Of a stretch of 64,000 nucleotides of DNA, positions 27,533-42,386 are shown in pieces; position 1 is the first letter of the stretch, and every line of letters starts with the position of its first letter. Source of the stretch: Dryocola boscaweniae (GTDB taxonomy: Bacteria; Pseudomonadota; Gammaproteobacteria; Enterobacterales; Enterobacteriaceae); NCBI RefSeq assembly GCF_025215095.1, contig NZ_JALHAP010000074.1, forward strand, positions 1 through 64,000. Direction: 5' to 3'. The notes under the pieces are model-generated. The model did no database searches, was not told where the DNA came from, and worked only from the letters and a program-made list of their open reading frames with translations. The position numbers and the translations under genes are program-made.

Positions 27533-28771
27533 TTACTCGCTCACATCAGCAGCAGATTTAGCGCTGGTCGGCAGCAACCCATCAGCACGGAACATCGCCT
27601 TTATGCCCCGCACTGCCTGGCGGATACGATCGCGGTTTTCAATCAGCGCGAAACGTACGTGCGTATCGCCATAGTCGCCAAAGCCCACGCCCGGCGAGAC
27701 GCACACTTTTGCATCCTGCAGCAGCTTTTTGGCAAATTCCAGCGAGCCCATCGCCGCATACTGTTCCGGAATTTTCGCCCAGACATACATTGACGCTTTC
27801 GGGCATTCCACCATCCAGCCCGCTTCGTGCAGGCCTTTTACCAGCACGTCACGGCGGCGTTTATACTGCTCGGCAATATCGCGCACGCATTGCTGATCCC
27901 CTTCCAGCGCGGCGATGGCCGCCACCTGCAGCGGAGTGAAGGTGCCGTAATCGTGATAACTTTTGATACGCGCAAGCGCGCTTACCAGCTCCCGGTTTCC
28001 CACCATAAAGCCAATGCGCCAGCCCGCCATATTGTAACTTTTCGACAGGGTGAAGAACTCAACCGCCACGTCGCGTGCGCCCGGCACCTGCATAATCGAC
28101 GGGGCTTTCCAGCCGTCGTAAACGATATCGGCATAGGCCAGATCGTGTATCACCAGCACGTCGTAACGTTTCGCCAGGGCCACCACTTTCTCAAAGAATT
28201 CCAGCTCTACACACTGCGCCGTTGGGTTAGACGGGAAACCGAGGATCATCATTTTCGGTTTTGGATAACTTTCACGAATAGCGCGCTCCAGCTCGTTGAA
28301 GAAATCCACGCCTTCAACCAGCGGCACGGAACGCACCTGCGCACCGGCAATAACCGCCCCGTAGATATGAATCGGGTAGCTTGGATTGGGCACCAGCACG
28401 GTATCGCCATGATCGAGCGTGGCCAGCATCAGGTGGGCCAGCCCCTCTTTGGAGCCAATGGTGACAATCGCTTCGCTTTCGGGATCGATATCCACTTCGT
28501 AACGATCTTTGTACCAGTGCGAAATAGCACGGCGTAAACGAGGAATACCTCGCGAGGTGGAGTAGCCGTGCGTGTCGTCACGCTGCGCCACCGTACAAAG
28601 CTTTTCCACAATGTGCGGCGGAGTTGGGCCATCAGGGTTACCCATACTGAAATCAATAATATCTTCGCCGCGACGACGTGCAGCCATTTTCAGCTCGGCG
28701 GTGATATTAAACACATACGGAGGGAGACGATCGATACGCGAAAAACGGCGTGCAGGACTGGTGTCAGCCAT
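27533..28771 (-). CDS. alaC: Alanine transaminase AlaC
   Basis: A 412-residue PLP-dependent class I aminotransferase that makes alanine from pyruvate with glutamate as donor, the main alanine-forming enzyme in E. coli (formerly YfdZ). The PLP lysine lies in [15 protein letters not shown] near residue 245. [30 protein letters not shown] and [13 protein letters not shown] are fold markers. The length equals that of the E. coli enzyme. It is convergent with ypdK and shares its terminator. The 244 bases upstream, up to the divergent DUF1479 gene, hold its promoter. Confidence 0.95.
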   Translation of the reverse strand: MADTSPARRFSRIDRLPPYVFNITAELKMAARRRGEDIIDFSMGNPDGPTPPHIVEKLCTVAQRDDTHGYSTSRGIPRLRRAISHWYKDRYEVDIDPESEAIVTIGSKEGLAHLMLATLDHGDTVLVPNPSYPIHIYGAVIAGAQVRSVPLVEGVDFFNELERAIRESYPKPKMMILGFPSNPTAQCVELEFFEKVVALAKRYDVLVIHDLAYADIVYDGWKAPSIMQVPGARDVAVEFFTLSKSYNMAGWRIGFMVGNRELVSALARIKSYHDYGTFTPLQVAAIAALEGDQQCVRDIAEQYKRRRDVLVKGLHEAGWMVECPKASMYVWAKIPEQYAAMGSLEFAKKLLQDAKVCVSPGVGFGDYGDTHVRFALIENRDRIRQAVRGIKAMFRADGLLPTSAKSAADVSE

Positions 28772-29015
28772 AAATACCTCAGATTACGTAAGCGCCCGGA
28801 CCGTCCGAGCGACGCTGCCACGTTGTTGTGGCCTGTCTTGAAAATAACCTGAATAAAAATCGTCTGTCGAGAGGGTAAGCAAAATATTTTTCGCCTCATC
28901 AAAACATGAACTTTCATTTGAAAGAAATCCCTGTTTCATTTCGGGATGGAAGCCTATATTAACCAGGCAGTAACAAACCAATAACTCTGACCTTACAACG
29001 AAGTGGAGTCCTCGC

Positions 29016-30257
29016 ATGAACCTGCATATTGATGATTTGCCACAAGCTATTCGCGAGATAAAACAGCAACTGCGCCGGGAACTGCCTGATTACAGGGAAG
29101 TGTTCGCCGAGCTGGAAAATGATATGAAGCGCCAGATCGAAGCGATTCAAGCTGAGACTGCGCGTGGTGAAAACCCCGTCCCGCAGATCCATGCAGACGA
29201 CATTATTCACAACCGCGTCAGCGAGCAGCAAAAAGCGCTAATCCGCCAGCGTGGATGCTGCACCGTGAAAGGCGTTTTTCCGCAATCGCAGGCCCGCGCC
29301 TGGAACGAAGAGATCGGCGATTATCTCGACAGAAATGATTTTGTCGAAAAGCTAAAAAACGCCGCAGAAGATAACTATTTCGGCACGCTTGCCGCCAGTA
29401 AACCGCAGATTTACGGTATTTACTGGTCTAAGCCGCAGGTTGAAGCCCGCCAGCACGAACGAATGAAAGCGGTTCAGGTATTTCTCAATAATCTTTGGGA
29501 AACCCGCAGCGCTGGCAAGCAGCATTTTGATGCCGATCGCGTTGTCAGCTATGCCGACCGTACTCGCCGCCGTCCGCCTCGCTCAACGTCTCTGGGCCTT
29601 TCTCCTCACGTGGATGGCGGCTCGGTAGAACGCTGGCTGGATGAGAATTTTCGTCACGTTTATCGCCATGTCTTTTCCGGCCAATGGCAGCGCTACAACC
29701 CTTTTGCTGCAGAAGGCCGCACGGAAGTGCGCGAATTTCCTTCCCCGGCGGTTTGCTCCATGTTCCGTACCTTTCAGGGCTGGACGGCGCTTAGCCCGCA
29801 GCGTAAGCATGGCGGCACGCTGAACCTGCTGCCGATTGCCAACGCCATGGCTTATATTCTGTTGCGGGCGCTACAGGATGATGTGCCGGAAGAGTCGCTT
29901 TGCGAGGCCAAACCAGGGCGAGCGCTTTCCATTAACGAACGGTGGCATCCCCTTTTATTAACCGGGATTTCCTCAATTCCCGATATGGAGGCGGGCGATA
30001 CGGTGTTCTGGCACTGCGATGTGATTCACTCCGTGGAAAACGAGCATCTTGGCGAGTTCGACAGCAACGTAATGTATATCGCAGCCGCCCCGTGGTGCGA
30101 GAAGAACGCGGCTTATCTTGAACGCCAGTGGCCTGCGTTTGTGGAAGGCAAGTCTCCGCCGGATTTTGCGGCCGATGATTTTGAAGTGGATTTTGTCGGG
30201 CGCGCCACGCCGGAAGATTTGACCGCCGCAGGGCTGGAGCAACTGGGAGGTAAGTAA
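29016..30257 (+). CDS. DUF1479 protein (YbiU-like), possible Fe(II)/2-oxoglutarate-type oxygenase
   Basis: A 413-residue cytoplasmic protein clearly related to E. coli YbiU (DUF1479), whose fold resembles the 2-oxoglutarate oxygenases. Possible metal ligands are His198-x-Asp200 in SPHVDGGS, with His333 or His338 in [13 protein letters not shown]. This HxD...H pattern suits that class. GGAG precedes ATG 29016. Activity and substrate are unknown. It is divergent from alaC and followed by a hairpin, so it appears to be a single-gene unit. E. coli keeps ybiU elsewhere, so this is an inserted gene relative to E. coli order. Confidence 0.85.
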   Translation: MNLHIDDLPQAIREIKQQLRRELPDYREVFAELENDMKRQIEAIQAETARGENPVPQIHADDIIHNRVSEQQKALIRQRGCCTVKGVFPQSQARAWNEEIGDYLDRNDFVEKLKNAAEDNYFGTLAASKPQIYGIYWSKPQVEARQHERMKAVQVFLNNLWETRSAGKQHFDADRVVSYADRTRRRPPRSTSLGLSPHVDGGSVERWLDENFRHVYRHVFSGQWQRYNPFAAEGRTEVREFPSPAVCSMFRTFQGWTALSPQRKHGGTLNLLPIANAMAYILLRALQDDVPEESLCEAKPGRALSINERWHPLLLTGISSIPDMEAGDTVFWHCDVIHSVENEHLGEFDSNVMYIAAAPWCEKNAAYLERQWPAFVEGKSPPDFAADDFEVDFVGRATPEDLTAAGLEQLGGK

Positions 30258-30283
30258 GCTGAGATGCCGAATAGATAAGCGGC

Positions 30284-30318
30284 AGCGCCACCCACCGCTA
30301 TTCGCGGCAGGTGGCGCT
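30284..30318 (+). terminator. Hairpin after the DUF1479 gene
   Basis: AGCGCCACC pairs with GGTGGCGCT, with an inner CCGC/GCGG stem, 27 bases past the stop codon. The T-run is short (TTTACTT). It is either a weak terminator or a REP-like element. Confidence 0.5.
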
Positions 30319-30418
30319 TTACTTACCCGCCCTGCAAAATCCCGTCGGCCGCTTTTCTGGCAACCCCACCAGAATTTCCTTATCATTACCCCTCTCCCCT
30401 CAGGCATGCGAGTAACCC

Positions 30419-32128
30419 GTGCACGAAATTTTTAATATGCTGCTGGCGGTTTTCGACCGGGCGGCGTTGATGCTTATTTGTCTTTTCTTTCTGATCCGCA
30501 TCCGCCTGTTCCGCGAACTGCTGCACAAAAATGCCCATACGCCCAAAGAACTGCTGGCCGTTACCGCCATTTTTTCAATGTTTGCCCTTTTCAGCACCTG
30601 GTCTGGCGTTCACGTTGAAGGTTCGCTGGTTAACGTGCGAATTATCGCAGTGATGGCCGGGGGTATTTTGTTTGGCCCCTGGGTGGGAATTATTACCGGT
30701 CTGATTGCCGGAACGCATCGTTATTTGATTGATATTGGCGGCATTACCGCCGTCCCCTGTTTTATCACCAGCACTGCCGCTGGTTTTATTTCCGGCTGGA
30801 TCAGCCGAAAAATCCCTAAAGAGCAGCACTGGCGAGTGGGCATCATGGCCGGCATGCTGTGCGAAACGATGACGATGATTCTGGTGGTGCTGTGGGCGCC
30901 GTCCATTGCGCTGGGCTGGGATATCGTGTCGAAAATCGGCATTCCGATGATCCTCGGTACGGTATCTATCGGCTTTATCGTATTGCTGGTACAAAGCGTT
31001 GAGGGCGAGAAGGAGGCGAGCGCTGCGCGACAGGCAAAACTTGCGCTGGATATCGCCAACAAAACCCTGCCCCTGTTTCGTAACGTAAACAGCGAATCTT
31101 TGCGTCAGGTCTGCGATATTATTCGTCAGGATATCAATGCCGATGCGGTCGCCATTACCAACATCGACAAAGTGCTGGCCTACGTTGGCGTCGGCGAAAA
31201 AAATTATAAGCAGAACGATGTCGGCATCAGCCCGCGAACCCAGCAGGCGCTGCGCGACGGCAAAATCATTATTCGTAATGACGATGAGGCATATCGCACA
31301 CCGGAAATTCACTCGCTGATAATCATTCCGCTGTGGGAAAAAGGCGTGGTGACCGGCACGCTGAAAATCTACTATCGCCACGCGCACCAGATCACTTCGA
31401 CGCTTCAGGAAATGGCGGTCGGGCTGTCGCAGATTATTTCAACGCAGCTTGAAGTATCCCGCGCCGAGCAACTGCGTGAAATGGCTAACAAAGCCGAGCT
31501 TCGCGCCCTGCAAAGCAAAATTAACCCGCACTTTTTATTTAACGCGCTAAACGCTATTTCGTCGTCGATTCGTCTGAATCCGGACACCGCCCGCCAGTTG
31601 ATATTCAATTTGTCGCGCTATTTACGCTACAACATTGAGCTAAATGACGACGAGCAGATCGACATCAAAAAAGAGCTCTATCAGATTAAAGATTATATCG
31701 CCATTGAGCAGGCCCGCTTTGGCGACAAGCTGACGGTGATTTATCACATTGATGAGGACGTGAACTGCCTGATCCCAAGTCTGCTTATCCAGCCGCTGGT
31801 AGAGAACGCGATTGTACACGGCATTCAGCCCTGCAAAGGCAAAGGCGTCGTTACCATAAGCGTGGAAGAAAGCGGCAACCGGGTGCGCATTGCGGTCAGG
31901 GATACCGGGAACGGCATCGATCCGCAGGTGATTGAGCGCGTTGAGGCCAACGAAATGCCGGGCAATAAAATTGGCCTGCTGAATGTGCATCACCGGGTGA
32001 AATTACTCTACGGAGAAGGTTTGCATATTCGTCGCCTGGAGCCGGGTACTGAGATTGCGTTTTACGTGCCTCACGCGGTAACTGCCGTACCGCCGGGTCT
32101 GCTGCCGCTGGAAGGAGAAAAAGCATGA
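30419..32128 (+). CDS. ypdA: YpdA, LytS-type sensor histidine kinase
   Basis: A 569-residue inner-membrane sensor. About six helices of the 5TM-5TMR_LYT domain fill residues 1-190. A GAF domain spans about 220-350. The LytS-type His kinase box [15 protein letters not shown] lies near residue 370, and the ATPase domain follows ([19 protein letters not shown]). Text identity to E. coli YpdA is very high. YpdA/YpdB senses extracellular pyruvate and induces the transporter gene yhjX in E. coli. The start is GTG 30419, beginning [15 protein letters not shown] as in E. coli. The gene overlaps ypdB by four bases. Confidence 0.95.
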   Translation: MHEIFNMLLAVFDRAALMLICLFFLIRIRLFRELLHKNAHTPKELLAVTAIFSMFALFSTWSGVHVEGSLVNVRIIAVMAGGILFGPWVGIITGLIAGTHRYLIDIGGITAVPCFITSTAAGFISGWISRKIPKEQHWRVGIMAGMLCETMTMILVVLWAPSIALGWDIVSKIGIPMILGTVSIGFIVLLVQSVEGEKEASAARQAKLALDIANKTLPLFRNVNSESLRQVCDIIRQDINADAVAITNIDKVLAYVGVGEKNYKQNDVGISPRTQQALRDGKIIIRNDDEAYRTPEIHSLIIIPLWEKGVVTGTLKIYYRHAHQITSTLQEMAVGLSQIISTQLEVSRAEQLREMANKAELRALQSKINPHFLFNALNAISSSIRLNPDTARQLIFNLSRYLRYNIELNDDEQIDIKKELYQIKDYIAIEQARFGDKLTVIYHIDEDVNCLIPSLLIQPLVENAIVHGIQPCKGKGVVTISVEESGNRVRIAVRDTGNGIDPQVIERVEANEMPGNKIGLLNVHHRVKLLYGEGLHIRRLEPGTEIAFYVPHAVTAVPPGLLPLEGEKA

Positions 32129-32856
32129 AGGTCATCATTGTAGAAGATGAGGTGCTGGCCCAGCAGGAGCTGAACTGGCTGATTAAAGAACATTCGCAGA
32201 TGGACATTGTCGCCACTTTTGATGACGGTATGGACGTGCTGAAGTATCTACAGCATCACGAAGTCGACGCTATTTTTCTGGATATCAATATCCCTTCCCT
32301 TGATGGCGTGCTGCTGGCGCAAAATATCAGCAAGTTCGTCCATAAGCCGTTTATCGTGTTTATTACCGCCTGGAAAGAACACGCGGTTGAGGCATTTGAG
32401 CTGGAAGCCTTCGACTACATTCTAAAACCTTACCAGGAATCGCGCATTATCGGCATGCTGCAAAAGCTGGAAGCCGCCTGGCAGCAGCAGACCGCGCCCC
32501 ACGCAACCGGCCAGAGCAGCCGCGAAAACGTGACCATTAATCTGGTGAAAGATGAGCGCATCATAGTGACGGATATCAACGATATTTATTACGCCGAAGC
32601 GCATGAAAAAATGACTTTTGTGTACACGCGGCGCGAAGCTTACGTAATGCCGATGAACATTACGGAATTTTGCAGCCGCCTGCCGGAAAACCATTTTTTT
32701 CGCTGCCACCGCTCGTACTGCGTGAATCTGAGTAAGATCCGCGAAATAGAACCGTGGTTTAACAATACCTATATTTTACGCCTGCGGGATCTGGATTTTC
32801 AGGTGCCGGTTAGCCGCAGCAAAGTAAAAGAGTTTCGTCAACTGATGCGTCTGTAG
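32125..32856 (+). CDS. ypdB: YpdB, LytTR response regulator
   Basis: A 243-residue cytoplasmic regulator. The receiver domain (1-120) has acidic pocket VEDE and phospho-acceptor Asp53 in [11 protein letters not shown]. The LytTR DNA-binding domain (about 135-240) has [15 protein letters not shown] and [13 protein letters not shown]. Its ATG overlaps the ypdA stop codon (ATGA). It is the partner of YpdA and activates yhjX in E. coli. That target is not in the window. Confidence 0.95.
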   Translation: MKVIIVEDEVLAQQELNWLIKEHSQMDIVATFDDGMDVLKYLQHHEVDAIFLDINIPSLDGVLLAQNISKFVHKPFIVFITAWKEHAVEAFELEAFDYILKPYQESRIIGMLQKLEAAWQQQTAPHATGQSSRENVTINLVKDERIIVTDINDIYYAEAHEKMTFVYTRREAYVMPMNITEFCSRLPENHFFRCHRSYCVNLSKIREIEPWFNNTYILRLRDLDFQVPVSRSKVKEFRQLMRL

Positions 32857-32866
32857 GAAGGAAGAA

Positions 32867-32888
32867 CGGGCGCGGGGCTCCGCGCCCG
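32867..32888. terminator. Hairpin between convergent ypdB and glk
   Basis: CGGGCGCGG pairs with CCGCGCCCG in the 37-base gap. The stem is very stable but lacks a clear T-run, so termination strength is uncertain. The gap is far shorter than in E. coli, where the ypdC and fry genes lie here. Confidence 0.5.
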
Positions 32889-32893
32889 AAGAT

Positions 32894-33859
32894 TCAGATA
32901 ATTTGCCCCAGCGTCTGACGCAAATGCGCGCCTGCGCCCAGCAACCCGGGCTGGTCGTGAGTAATCAGGTAAACCGGAATGTCTTTGACGTAGTCTTTGA
33001 AACGCCCCTTGTCTTCGAAGCCGCCGCGAAAACCAGAGGCTTTAAAGAATTCCAGGAAGCGCGGCACGATACCGCCTGCGATATAAACGCCGCCAAAGCA
33101 GCCGAGCGTCAACGCCAGGTTGCCGCCAAAGCGCCCCATAATGACGCAAAACAGCGAAAGCGCGCGACGGCAGTCGGTGCAACTGTCTTCCAATGCCCGT
33201 TCAGTGATATCTTTTGGCTCGTAGCGTTCCGGCTCACGGCCGTCTGATTTGACAATCGCACGGTACAAATTGACCAGGCCCGGCCCTGAAAGCACGCGCT
33301 CTGCCGAAACGTGGCCGATTTCACCGCGCAGCTCTTCAAGGATGATGCCCTCTTCTTCGCTGTTTGGCGCAAAATCAACGTGACCGCCCTCGCCCGGCAG
33401 GCTCACCCAGCGTTTATCGACGTGGACAAGATGCGCGACGCCAAGCCCTGTTCCCGCGCCGTAAACGGCGATTGGTTTGCCCGCTACCGGTTCTTCGCCG
33501 CCGAATTTGATCAGGTGTTCCTTTTTAATCATCGGAATGGCCATGGAGACGGCGGTAAAATCGTTGATGATTTCCAGATGTTCGAAAGCGAGATTTTTTT
33601 TCATCTCGCTAATAGAGAATTGCCAGGTATGGTTGGTCATCGCCACCCAGTCGCCGGTTATCGGGCATGCGATAGCGATACACCCATCCGTCACGACTGC
33701 ATTGTGCTCTTTGAGATAATGCACCACCACCGCTTCCAGGCTCGGGAAATCGAGGCCGGAATAGGTTTTTGCCTGCGTGATATCACCATTTTCAACGTTA
33801 CACAGTGCCAGACGCGCGTTGGTGCCGCCAACATCTCCCACCAAAGCATATTTTGTCAT
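32894..33859 (-). CDS. glk: Glucokinase
   Basis: A 321-residue ROK-unrelated bacterial glucokinase that phosphorylates free glucose with [18 protein letters not shown] is the phosphate-binding start. [14 protein letters not shown] and [12 protein letters not shown] contain the catalytic Asp and sugar contacts, and [10 protein letters not shown] follows. Length and text match E. coli Glk (321 aa). It is convergent with ypdB and divergent from yfeO across 220 bases. Confidence 0.96.
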   Translation of the reverse strand: MTKYALVGDVGGTNARLALCNVENGDITQAKTYSGLDFPSLEAVVVHYLKEHNAVVTDGCIAIACPITGDWVAMTNHTWQFSISEMKKNLAFEHLEIINDFTAVSMAIPMIKKEHLIKFGGEEPVAGKPIAVYGAGTGLGVAHLVHVDKRWVSLPGEGGHVDFAPNSEEEGIILEELRGEIGHVSAERVLSGPGLVNLYRAIVKSDGREPERYEPKDITERALEDSCTDCRRALSLFCVIMGRFGGNLALTLGCFGGVYIAGGIVPRFLEFFKASGFRGGFEDKGRFKDYVKDIPVYLITHDQPGLLGAGAHLRQTLGQII

Positions 33860-34079
33860 TCTTCAACTGCTCCGCTAAAGTCAATAAGTCCTGGCACCAC
33901 TGTAAAAAAAGCCCACCAAAACAACAACGCCCCAGGCATAAATGTCAGGGAATAATAGAGCTATATCACAGAATGGCTTGACCGTTTCAGCTTCTTTTGC
34001 CGCACAGGGTCAACGGTTCTCTGGCAGGCTATAAAAAGTGACGAGCTTTGCGCTTAAAAATTCAGATTAAGGAACTCTC

Positions 34080-37118
<3,039 letters not shown>

Positions 37119-37150
37119 TAAATCTGGAATTCACTGACAAGGGTAATAAA

Positions 37151-38140
37151 ATGGTCCATCAGGCAAATCCTTCCCGTTATGAATCAATGGAGTACCGCCG
37201 TTGTGGGCGCAGCGGGCTGAAGCTTCCCGCCGTCTCGCTTGGGCTGTGGCACAATTTTGGTGATACCACCTTAGTAGACAACAGCCGCCAGTTGCTGCGC
37301 CGCGCGTTCGATGTGGGAATTACCCATCTGGATTTGGCTAATAATTACGGCCCGCCTCCTGGCTCTGCGGAAGAGAACTTTGGGCGAATTCTGCGTGAAG
37401 ACTTTTTGCCGTACCGCGACGAGCTGATTATCTCGTCTAAAGCTGGCTACACCATGTGGGACGGCCCCTATGGCGACTGGGGCTCGCGTAAATATCTGAT
37501 AGCAAGTCTCGATCAGAGCCTGAAACGCATGGGCTTAGAATATGTTGATATCTTCTATCATCACCGTCCGGACCCTGAAACTCCGCTTGAGGAGACTATG
37601 CGTGCCCTGGATCACGTGGTTCGCCAGGGCAAAGCGCTATATGTCGGGCTGTCTAATTATCCTGCGGAACTTGCGCGGCAGGCGATTGATATCCTTAACG
37701 ATCTCGGCACGCCTTGCCTGATTCACCAGCCAAAATATTCCATGTTTGAACGCGGGCCTGAAGACGGTCTGCTGGACGTATTGCAGGAAAAAGGCGTTGG
37801 CAGCATCGCATTTTCGCCGCTGGCGGGCGGGCAGCTTACCGACCGTTATCTCAACGGTATTCCTGCGGATTCTCGCGCCGCAAGCGGCAGCCGCTTCCTC
37901 AATCCAGATCAGCTAACGGAAGAGAAACTGGCGAAGGTGCGCAAGCTTAACGCCATTGCCGAACGCCGTGGGCAGAAGCTGTCGCAAATGGCGCTGGCCT
38001 GGGTTCTTCGTAATGATAAAGTGACGTCGGTGCTGATTGGCGCAAGCAAAATTAGCCAGATTGACGATGCTGTGGGCATGCTGGCAAATCGTCATTTCAG
38101 CGCGGCTGAGCAGGCGGAAATAGAAGCTGTATTAATGTAA
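37151..38140 (+). CDS. Aldo/keto reductase, YghZ/Gpr-like
   Basis: A 329-residue NADPH-dependent aldo-keto reductase close to E. coli YghZ (L-glyceraldehyde-3-phosphate reductase). LSLGLWHNFG-type start, catalytic Asp/Tyr in HLDLANNYGPPPGSAEENFG, Lys in IISSKAGYTMW and His in IFYHHRPDPETP form the AKR tetrad. SVLIGASKISQIDDAV is the cofactor phosphate site. It ends near the last core helix and lacks the C-terminal tail of YghZ. The substrate is not certain. It faces ipdC across 180 bases, so joint control is possible, and it could reduce an aldehyde produced by IpdC (inference). Confidence 0.85.
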   Translation: MVHQANPSRYESMEYRRCGRSGLKLPAVSLGLWHNFGDTTLVDNSRQLLRRAFDVGITHLDLANNYGPPPGSAEENFGRILREDFLPYRDELIISSKAGYTMWDGPYGDWGSRKYLIASLDQSLKRMGLEYVDIFYHHRPDPETPLEETMRALDHVVRQGKALYVGLSNYPAELARQAIDILNDLGTPCLIHQPKYSMFERGPEDGLLDVLQEKGVGSIAFSPLAGGQLTDRYLNGIPADSRAASGSRFLNPDQLTEEKLAKVRKLNAIAERRGQKLSQMALAWVLRNDKVTSVLIGASKISQIDDAVGMLANRHFSAAEQAEIEAVLM

Positions 38141-38292
38141 CCGCTTACCCTGAACGGTTATTTTGTCAGCATAATTAGCAAAAAATGCTCTCTGGGGCGA
38201 TTTAAGAGTTGTGGCGATGAAACACTTGTTTACCACCGCTTAATATTGCGTTAACAGGCCGCCACGCGGCTACCCGGTGTTAAGGAGAGAGT

Positions 38293-38613
38293 ATGTTCAG
38301 GTCACTGATTCTTGCGATTGCATTACTGGCGTCTGTCCCGCTGGTCGCGAATGCGGGCGAAATCACCCTGTTGCCGTCGGTGAAATTAAACATTGGCGAT
38401 CAGGATTATCGCGGTAACTACTGGGACGGACGCGGCTGGCGCGACCGTGGCTACTGGCATCGAAACTATGAATGGCGTGACCGGGGCTGGCATCGCCATC
38501 GCGGCTGGGACAGAGGACGCGGCAGCTATGAAAAAGGCTATCGCGCAGGCTGGAACGACCGTGACGATCATCGTGGACGCGGCCGTGGTCATGGGCACGG
38601 ACATCACCATTAA
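38293..38613 (+). CDS. ypeC: YpeC-like periplasmic DUF2502 protein
   Basis: A 106-residue secreted protein with a signal peptide cleaved near residue 21 (VANAGE). The mature part starts [24 protein letters not shown] and is dominated by [13 protein letters not shown] Trp/Arg/Asp/His units. It ends in a Gly-His-Arg-rich tail ([11 protein letters not shown]). It is DUF2502, as E. coli YpeC, which also lies beside mntH. Function is unknown; the His-rich tail suggests metal binding. AAGGAGAG is a strong ribosome-binding site. Confidence 0.88.
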   Translation: MFRSLILAIALLASVPLVANAGEITLLPSVKLNIGDQDYRGNYWDGRGWRDRGYWHRNYEWRDRGWHRHRGWDRGRGSYEKGYRAGWNDRDDHRGRGRGHGHGHHH

Positions 38614-38625
38614 GCAAACTTTCGA

Positions 38626-38649
38626 CCTCTCCCGCCCGGGAGAGGTTTT

Positions 38650-38651
<2 letters not shown>
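38626..38651 (+). terminator. Terminator after ypeC
   Basis: CCTCTCCCG and CGGGAGAGG form a stem followed by six T residues. The T-run overlaps the stop codon of the convergent mntH gene. Confidence 0.88.
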
Positions 38652-39922
<1,271 letters not shown>

Positions 39923-39936
39923 CATGCTACCAAAAT

Positions 39937-39955
39937 GAGAATGATTATCAAGATC
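39937..39955 (-). promoter_or_regulatory. Fur box upstream of mntH
   Basis: GAGAATGATTATCAAGATC (plus strand) matches the 19-base Fur consensus GATAATGATAATCATTATC at most positions. It sits just upstream of the MntR box, the arrangement known in E. coli and Salmonella. Confidence 0.75.
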
Positions 39956-40243
39956 ATTTGTAAAGCTTATCTGGATTTCTCTGATAGATGAAAACGATGG
40001 CGGGAAGGCGGATTCTTGCATACTCGTTAACGAAACGGGTAACAGCAACCGGGTATGTTATGGATTGTGTGCGCTGACGCAACTTTTAGCTTCTTTACTT
40101 AACATAGCAGAAATGTATGGTTGATCACTAATTTTGCTATCCGTCACATGTCATCACGATAGTGTGCGATTGCTCTCGTTTTCTTATTGCTTGTTTCATA
40201 GAATGTGCAACGAAATTAAACCTGCCTCATATTTGGAGCAAAT
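39956..40243. other. nupC promoter region
   Basis: No gene is visible between the mntH operators and nupC. TGTATGGTTGATCACT near 40113-40128 is a weak CRP-like half-site pair, and TGTGCGATTGC follows near 40163. In E. coli nupC is controlled by CRP and CytR, so these are candidates only. TTTGGAGCAAAT gives the ribosome-binding site just before ATG 40244. Confidence 0.4.
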
Positions 40244-41431
40244 ATGTCCCGCGTTCTGCACTTTGTTTTAGCGCTTGCAGTAGTTGCACTGCTTGCTTTG
40301 CTGGTTAGTCCTAACCGCAAGCAAATTCGTATTCGCTTTGTGATTCAATTATTAGTGATTGAGATGTTGCTTGCCTGGTTCTTCCTGAACTCTGAGATTG
40401 GCCTCGGCTTTGTGCGCGGCTTCTCTGAAATGTTCGAAAAACTGCTGGCATTCGCTAATGAAGGGACAAACTTTGTATTCGGTAAGATGAATGACGAAGG
40501 ACTCGCCTTCTTCTTCCTGAAAGTTCTCTGCCCTATCGTCTTTATCTCTGCGCTGATCGGGATTTTGCAGCACATTCGCGTGTTGCCTGTTGTAATCCGC
40601 TTTATCGGTACGCTTCTGTCTAAAGTGAACGGTATGGGTAAACTGGAATCCTTTAACGCCGTAAGCTCGCTGATTCTGGGACAGTCAGAAAACTTCATCG
40701 CTTATAAGGATATCCTCGGCAAGATGTCTCGCAACCGCATGTACACCATGTCGGCAACCGCGATGTCTACCGTGTCCATGTCTATTGTCGGCGCGTACAT
40801 GACGATGCTTGATCCTAAGTATGTCGTGGCGGCGCTGGTACTGAACATGTTCAGCACCTTTATCGTTCTGTCGCTGATTAACCCGTACCGCGTTGATGAA
40901 AGCGAAGAAAATCTGCAAATGTCTAACCTGCACGAAGGACAAAGCTTCTTCGAAATGCTGGGCGAATACATTCTGGCGGGCTTTAAAGTGGCGATTATCG
41001 TTGCTGCGATGCTGATTGGCTTCATCGCGCTGATTTCTGCGCTGAACGCCCTGTTTGCCGCGGTATTCGGCATCTCCTTCCAGGGCATTCTGGGTTACAT
41101 CTTCTACCCGGTTGCATGGGTAATGGGCGTGCCTGCGCATGAGGCGCTGCAGGTTGGCAGTATTATGGCAACCAAGCTGGTTTCTAACGAATTCGTAGCG
41201 ATGATGGACCTGCAGAAACTTGCTGGCAGCATGTCTCCACGCGCTGAAGGCATCCTGTCCGTATTCCTGGTCTCCTTCGCTAACTTCTCTTCTATCGGGA
41301 TTATCGCCGGTGCGATTAAAGGCCTGAACGAAGAGCAGGGCAACGTGGTTTCACGCTTTGGCCTGAAGCTGGTTTACGGTTCTACGCTTGTGAGCATCCT
41401 GTCTGCGTCTATCGCAGCGCTGTTCCTGTAA
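40244..41431 (+). CDS. nupC: Nucleoside/proton symporter NupC
   Basis: A 395-residue inner-membrane concentrative nucleoside transporter that takes up pyrimidine nucleosides and adenosine with protons. [19 protein letters not shown] and [15 protein letters not shown] are the substrate-site segments of helices 4 and 7. E. coli NupC has 400 residues. The difference is a five-residue gap in the loop [13 protein letters not shown], where E. coli has a longer turn. An intrinsic terminator follows. Confidence 0.96.
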   Translation: MSRVLHFVLALAVVALLALLVSPNRKQIRIRFVIQLLVIEMLLAWFFLNSEIGLGFVRGFSEMFEKLLAFANEGTNFVFGKMNDEGLAFFFLKVLCPIVFISALIGILQHIRVLPVVIRFIGTLLSKVNGMGKLESFNAVSSLILGQSENFIAYKDILGKMSRNRMYTMSATAMSTVSMSIVGAYMTMLDPKYVVAALVLNMFSTFIVLSLINPYRVDESEENLQMSNLHEGQSFFEMLGEYILAGFKVAIIVAAMLIGFIALISALNALFAAVFGISFQGILGYIFYPVAWVMGVPAHEALQVGSIMATKLVSNEFVAMMDLQKLAGSMSPRAEGILSVFLVSFANFSSIGIIAGAIKGLNEEQGNVVSRFGLKLVYGSTLVSILSASIAALFL

Positions 41432-41446
41432 CCCGCTTTCTCTTAT

Positions 41447-41474
41447 AACCGGGGCTTTTGCTCCGGTTTTTTTA
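41447..41474 (+). terminator. Terminator after nupC
   Basis: AACCGG and CCGGTT pair around GGCTTTTGCT, followed by seven T residues, 16 bases past the stop codon. Confidence 0.85.
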
Positions 41475-41528
41475 TGCCTGCGTTTGCCTCGCCATCCATC
41501 CGAACCAGATTTCATCCGATAAAACGCA

Positions 41529-41557
41529 AAAACCCCCGCCAACAGGCGAGGGTTTTA
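41529..41557 (-). terminator. Terminator of the tRNA-Ala operon
   Basis: Read on the minus strand, AACCCTCGCC and GGCGGGGGTT form a stem with a T-run after it, directly behind the second tRNA-Ala gene. Confidence 0.85.
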
Positions 41558-41562
41558 TATTT

Positions 41563-41638
<76 letters not shown>

Positions 41639-41684
41639 ACGATAGGTTTTTGGTTCTACGATGCAAATCTTGCTGGAGAAGATT

Positions 41685-41760
<76 letters not shown>

Positions 41761-41794
41761 AAACCGTAGAAACCTTGTCGTGTTGACGGGCGGC

Positions 41795-41823
41795 ATCATA
41801 TGAAACCCGCCACAGAGTGTCAA
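41795..41823 (-). promoter_or_regulatory. Promoter of the tRNA-Ala operon
   Basis: Minus strand: TTGACA (41818-41823), 17-base spacer, TATGAT (41795-41800), then a GC-rich discriminator GCCGCCCG. This is the pattern of stringently controlled stable-RNA promoters. Confidence 0.85.
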
Positions 41824-41984
41824 CGGCAAATTCTTCTTCCGCGATCAATCGCCGAAAAAGCAAACAACTCATGAAGATCCTGATTGCATCTCGTCCCGCT
41901 GTAGTTAATCCTGTCACAGTTTCGTGTAAAACGATCGCATAAAATGAACCCCTAATAACTTCTTCTCTATGTAAGGAAACCACC

Positions 41985-42341
41985 GTGCTCAAGGAACGAA
42001 TGACACCTGAAGAATTGGCGACGCTCACAGGATACAGTCGGCAAACCATCAATAAGTGGGTGCGTAAAGAGAACTGGGCAACGACGAAAAAACTCGGTGT
42101 TCAGGGCGGTAAAGCCAGGTTAATTCATATTGATGAACGCGTTCAGGAATTCATTCACAACGCGAAGCGAGCCGCTGATAAACCAGCTACTTATTCCGCT
42201 AACGGTTCTACGCTTGAAGGTTTACTGCTCCATTCCCTGAAACAGATGTCGGAAGCTGAACAGCAAAAAATGTCGGCGCTGATTTTACGTGAAGGTATTG
42301 CAGGCGTGCTGAAACGTCTGGGTATCCGCGATAGCGAATAA
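41985..42341 (+). CDS. yfeC: YfeC, DUF1323 putative DNA-binding protein
   Basis: A 118-residue protein. The N-terminal helix-turn-helix is ERMTPEELATLTGYSRQTINKWV followed by the basic stretch RKENW (shown in parts: TPEELATLTGYSRQTINKW). The C-terminal part LEGLLLHSLKQMSEAEQQ and REGIAGVLKRLGIRDS matches E. coli YfeC. The start is GTG 41985 with AAGGAAA upstream. E. coli has the paralogue yfeD right behind; it is missing here. DNA targets are unknown. Confidence 0.9.
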   Translation: MLKERMTPEELATLTGYSRQTINKWVRKENWATTKKLGVQGGKARLIHIDERVQEFIHNAKRAADKPATYSANGSTLEGLLLHSLKQMSEAEQQKMSALILREGIAGVLKRLGIRDSE

Positions 42342-42343
42342 AA

Positions 42344-42369
42344 AAACCGGCGACAATGCGCCGGTTTTG
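42344..42369. terminator. Bidirectional terminator yfeC/gltX
   Basis: AAACCGGCG and CGCCGGTTT pair around ACAATG, with A- and T-runs on the two sides. It serves both convergent genes. Confidence 0.87.
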
Positions 42370-42386
42370 TATCGAACTCTGATTGC

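Noticed and set aside
30575..31387. 270-residue minus-strand frame
   Set aside because: It is antisense to ypdA and has no recognisable domain or ribosome-binding site.
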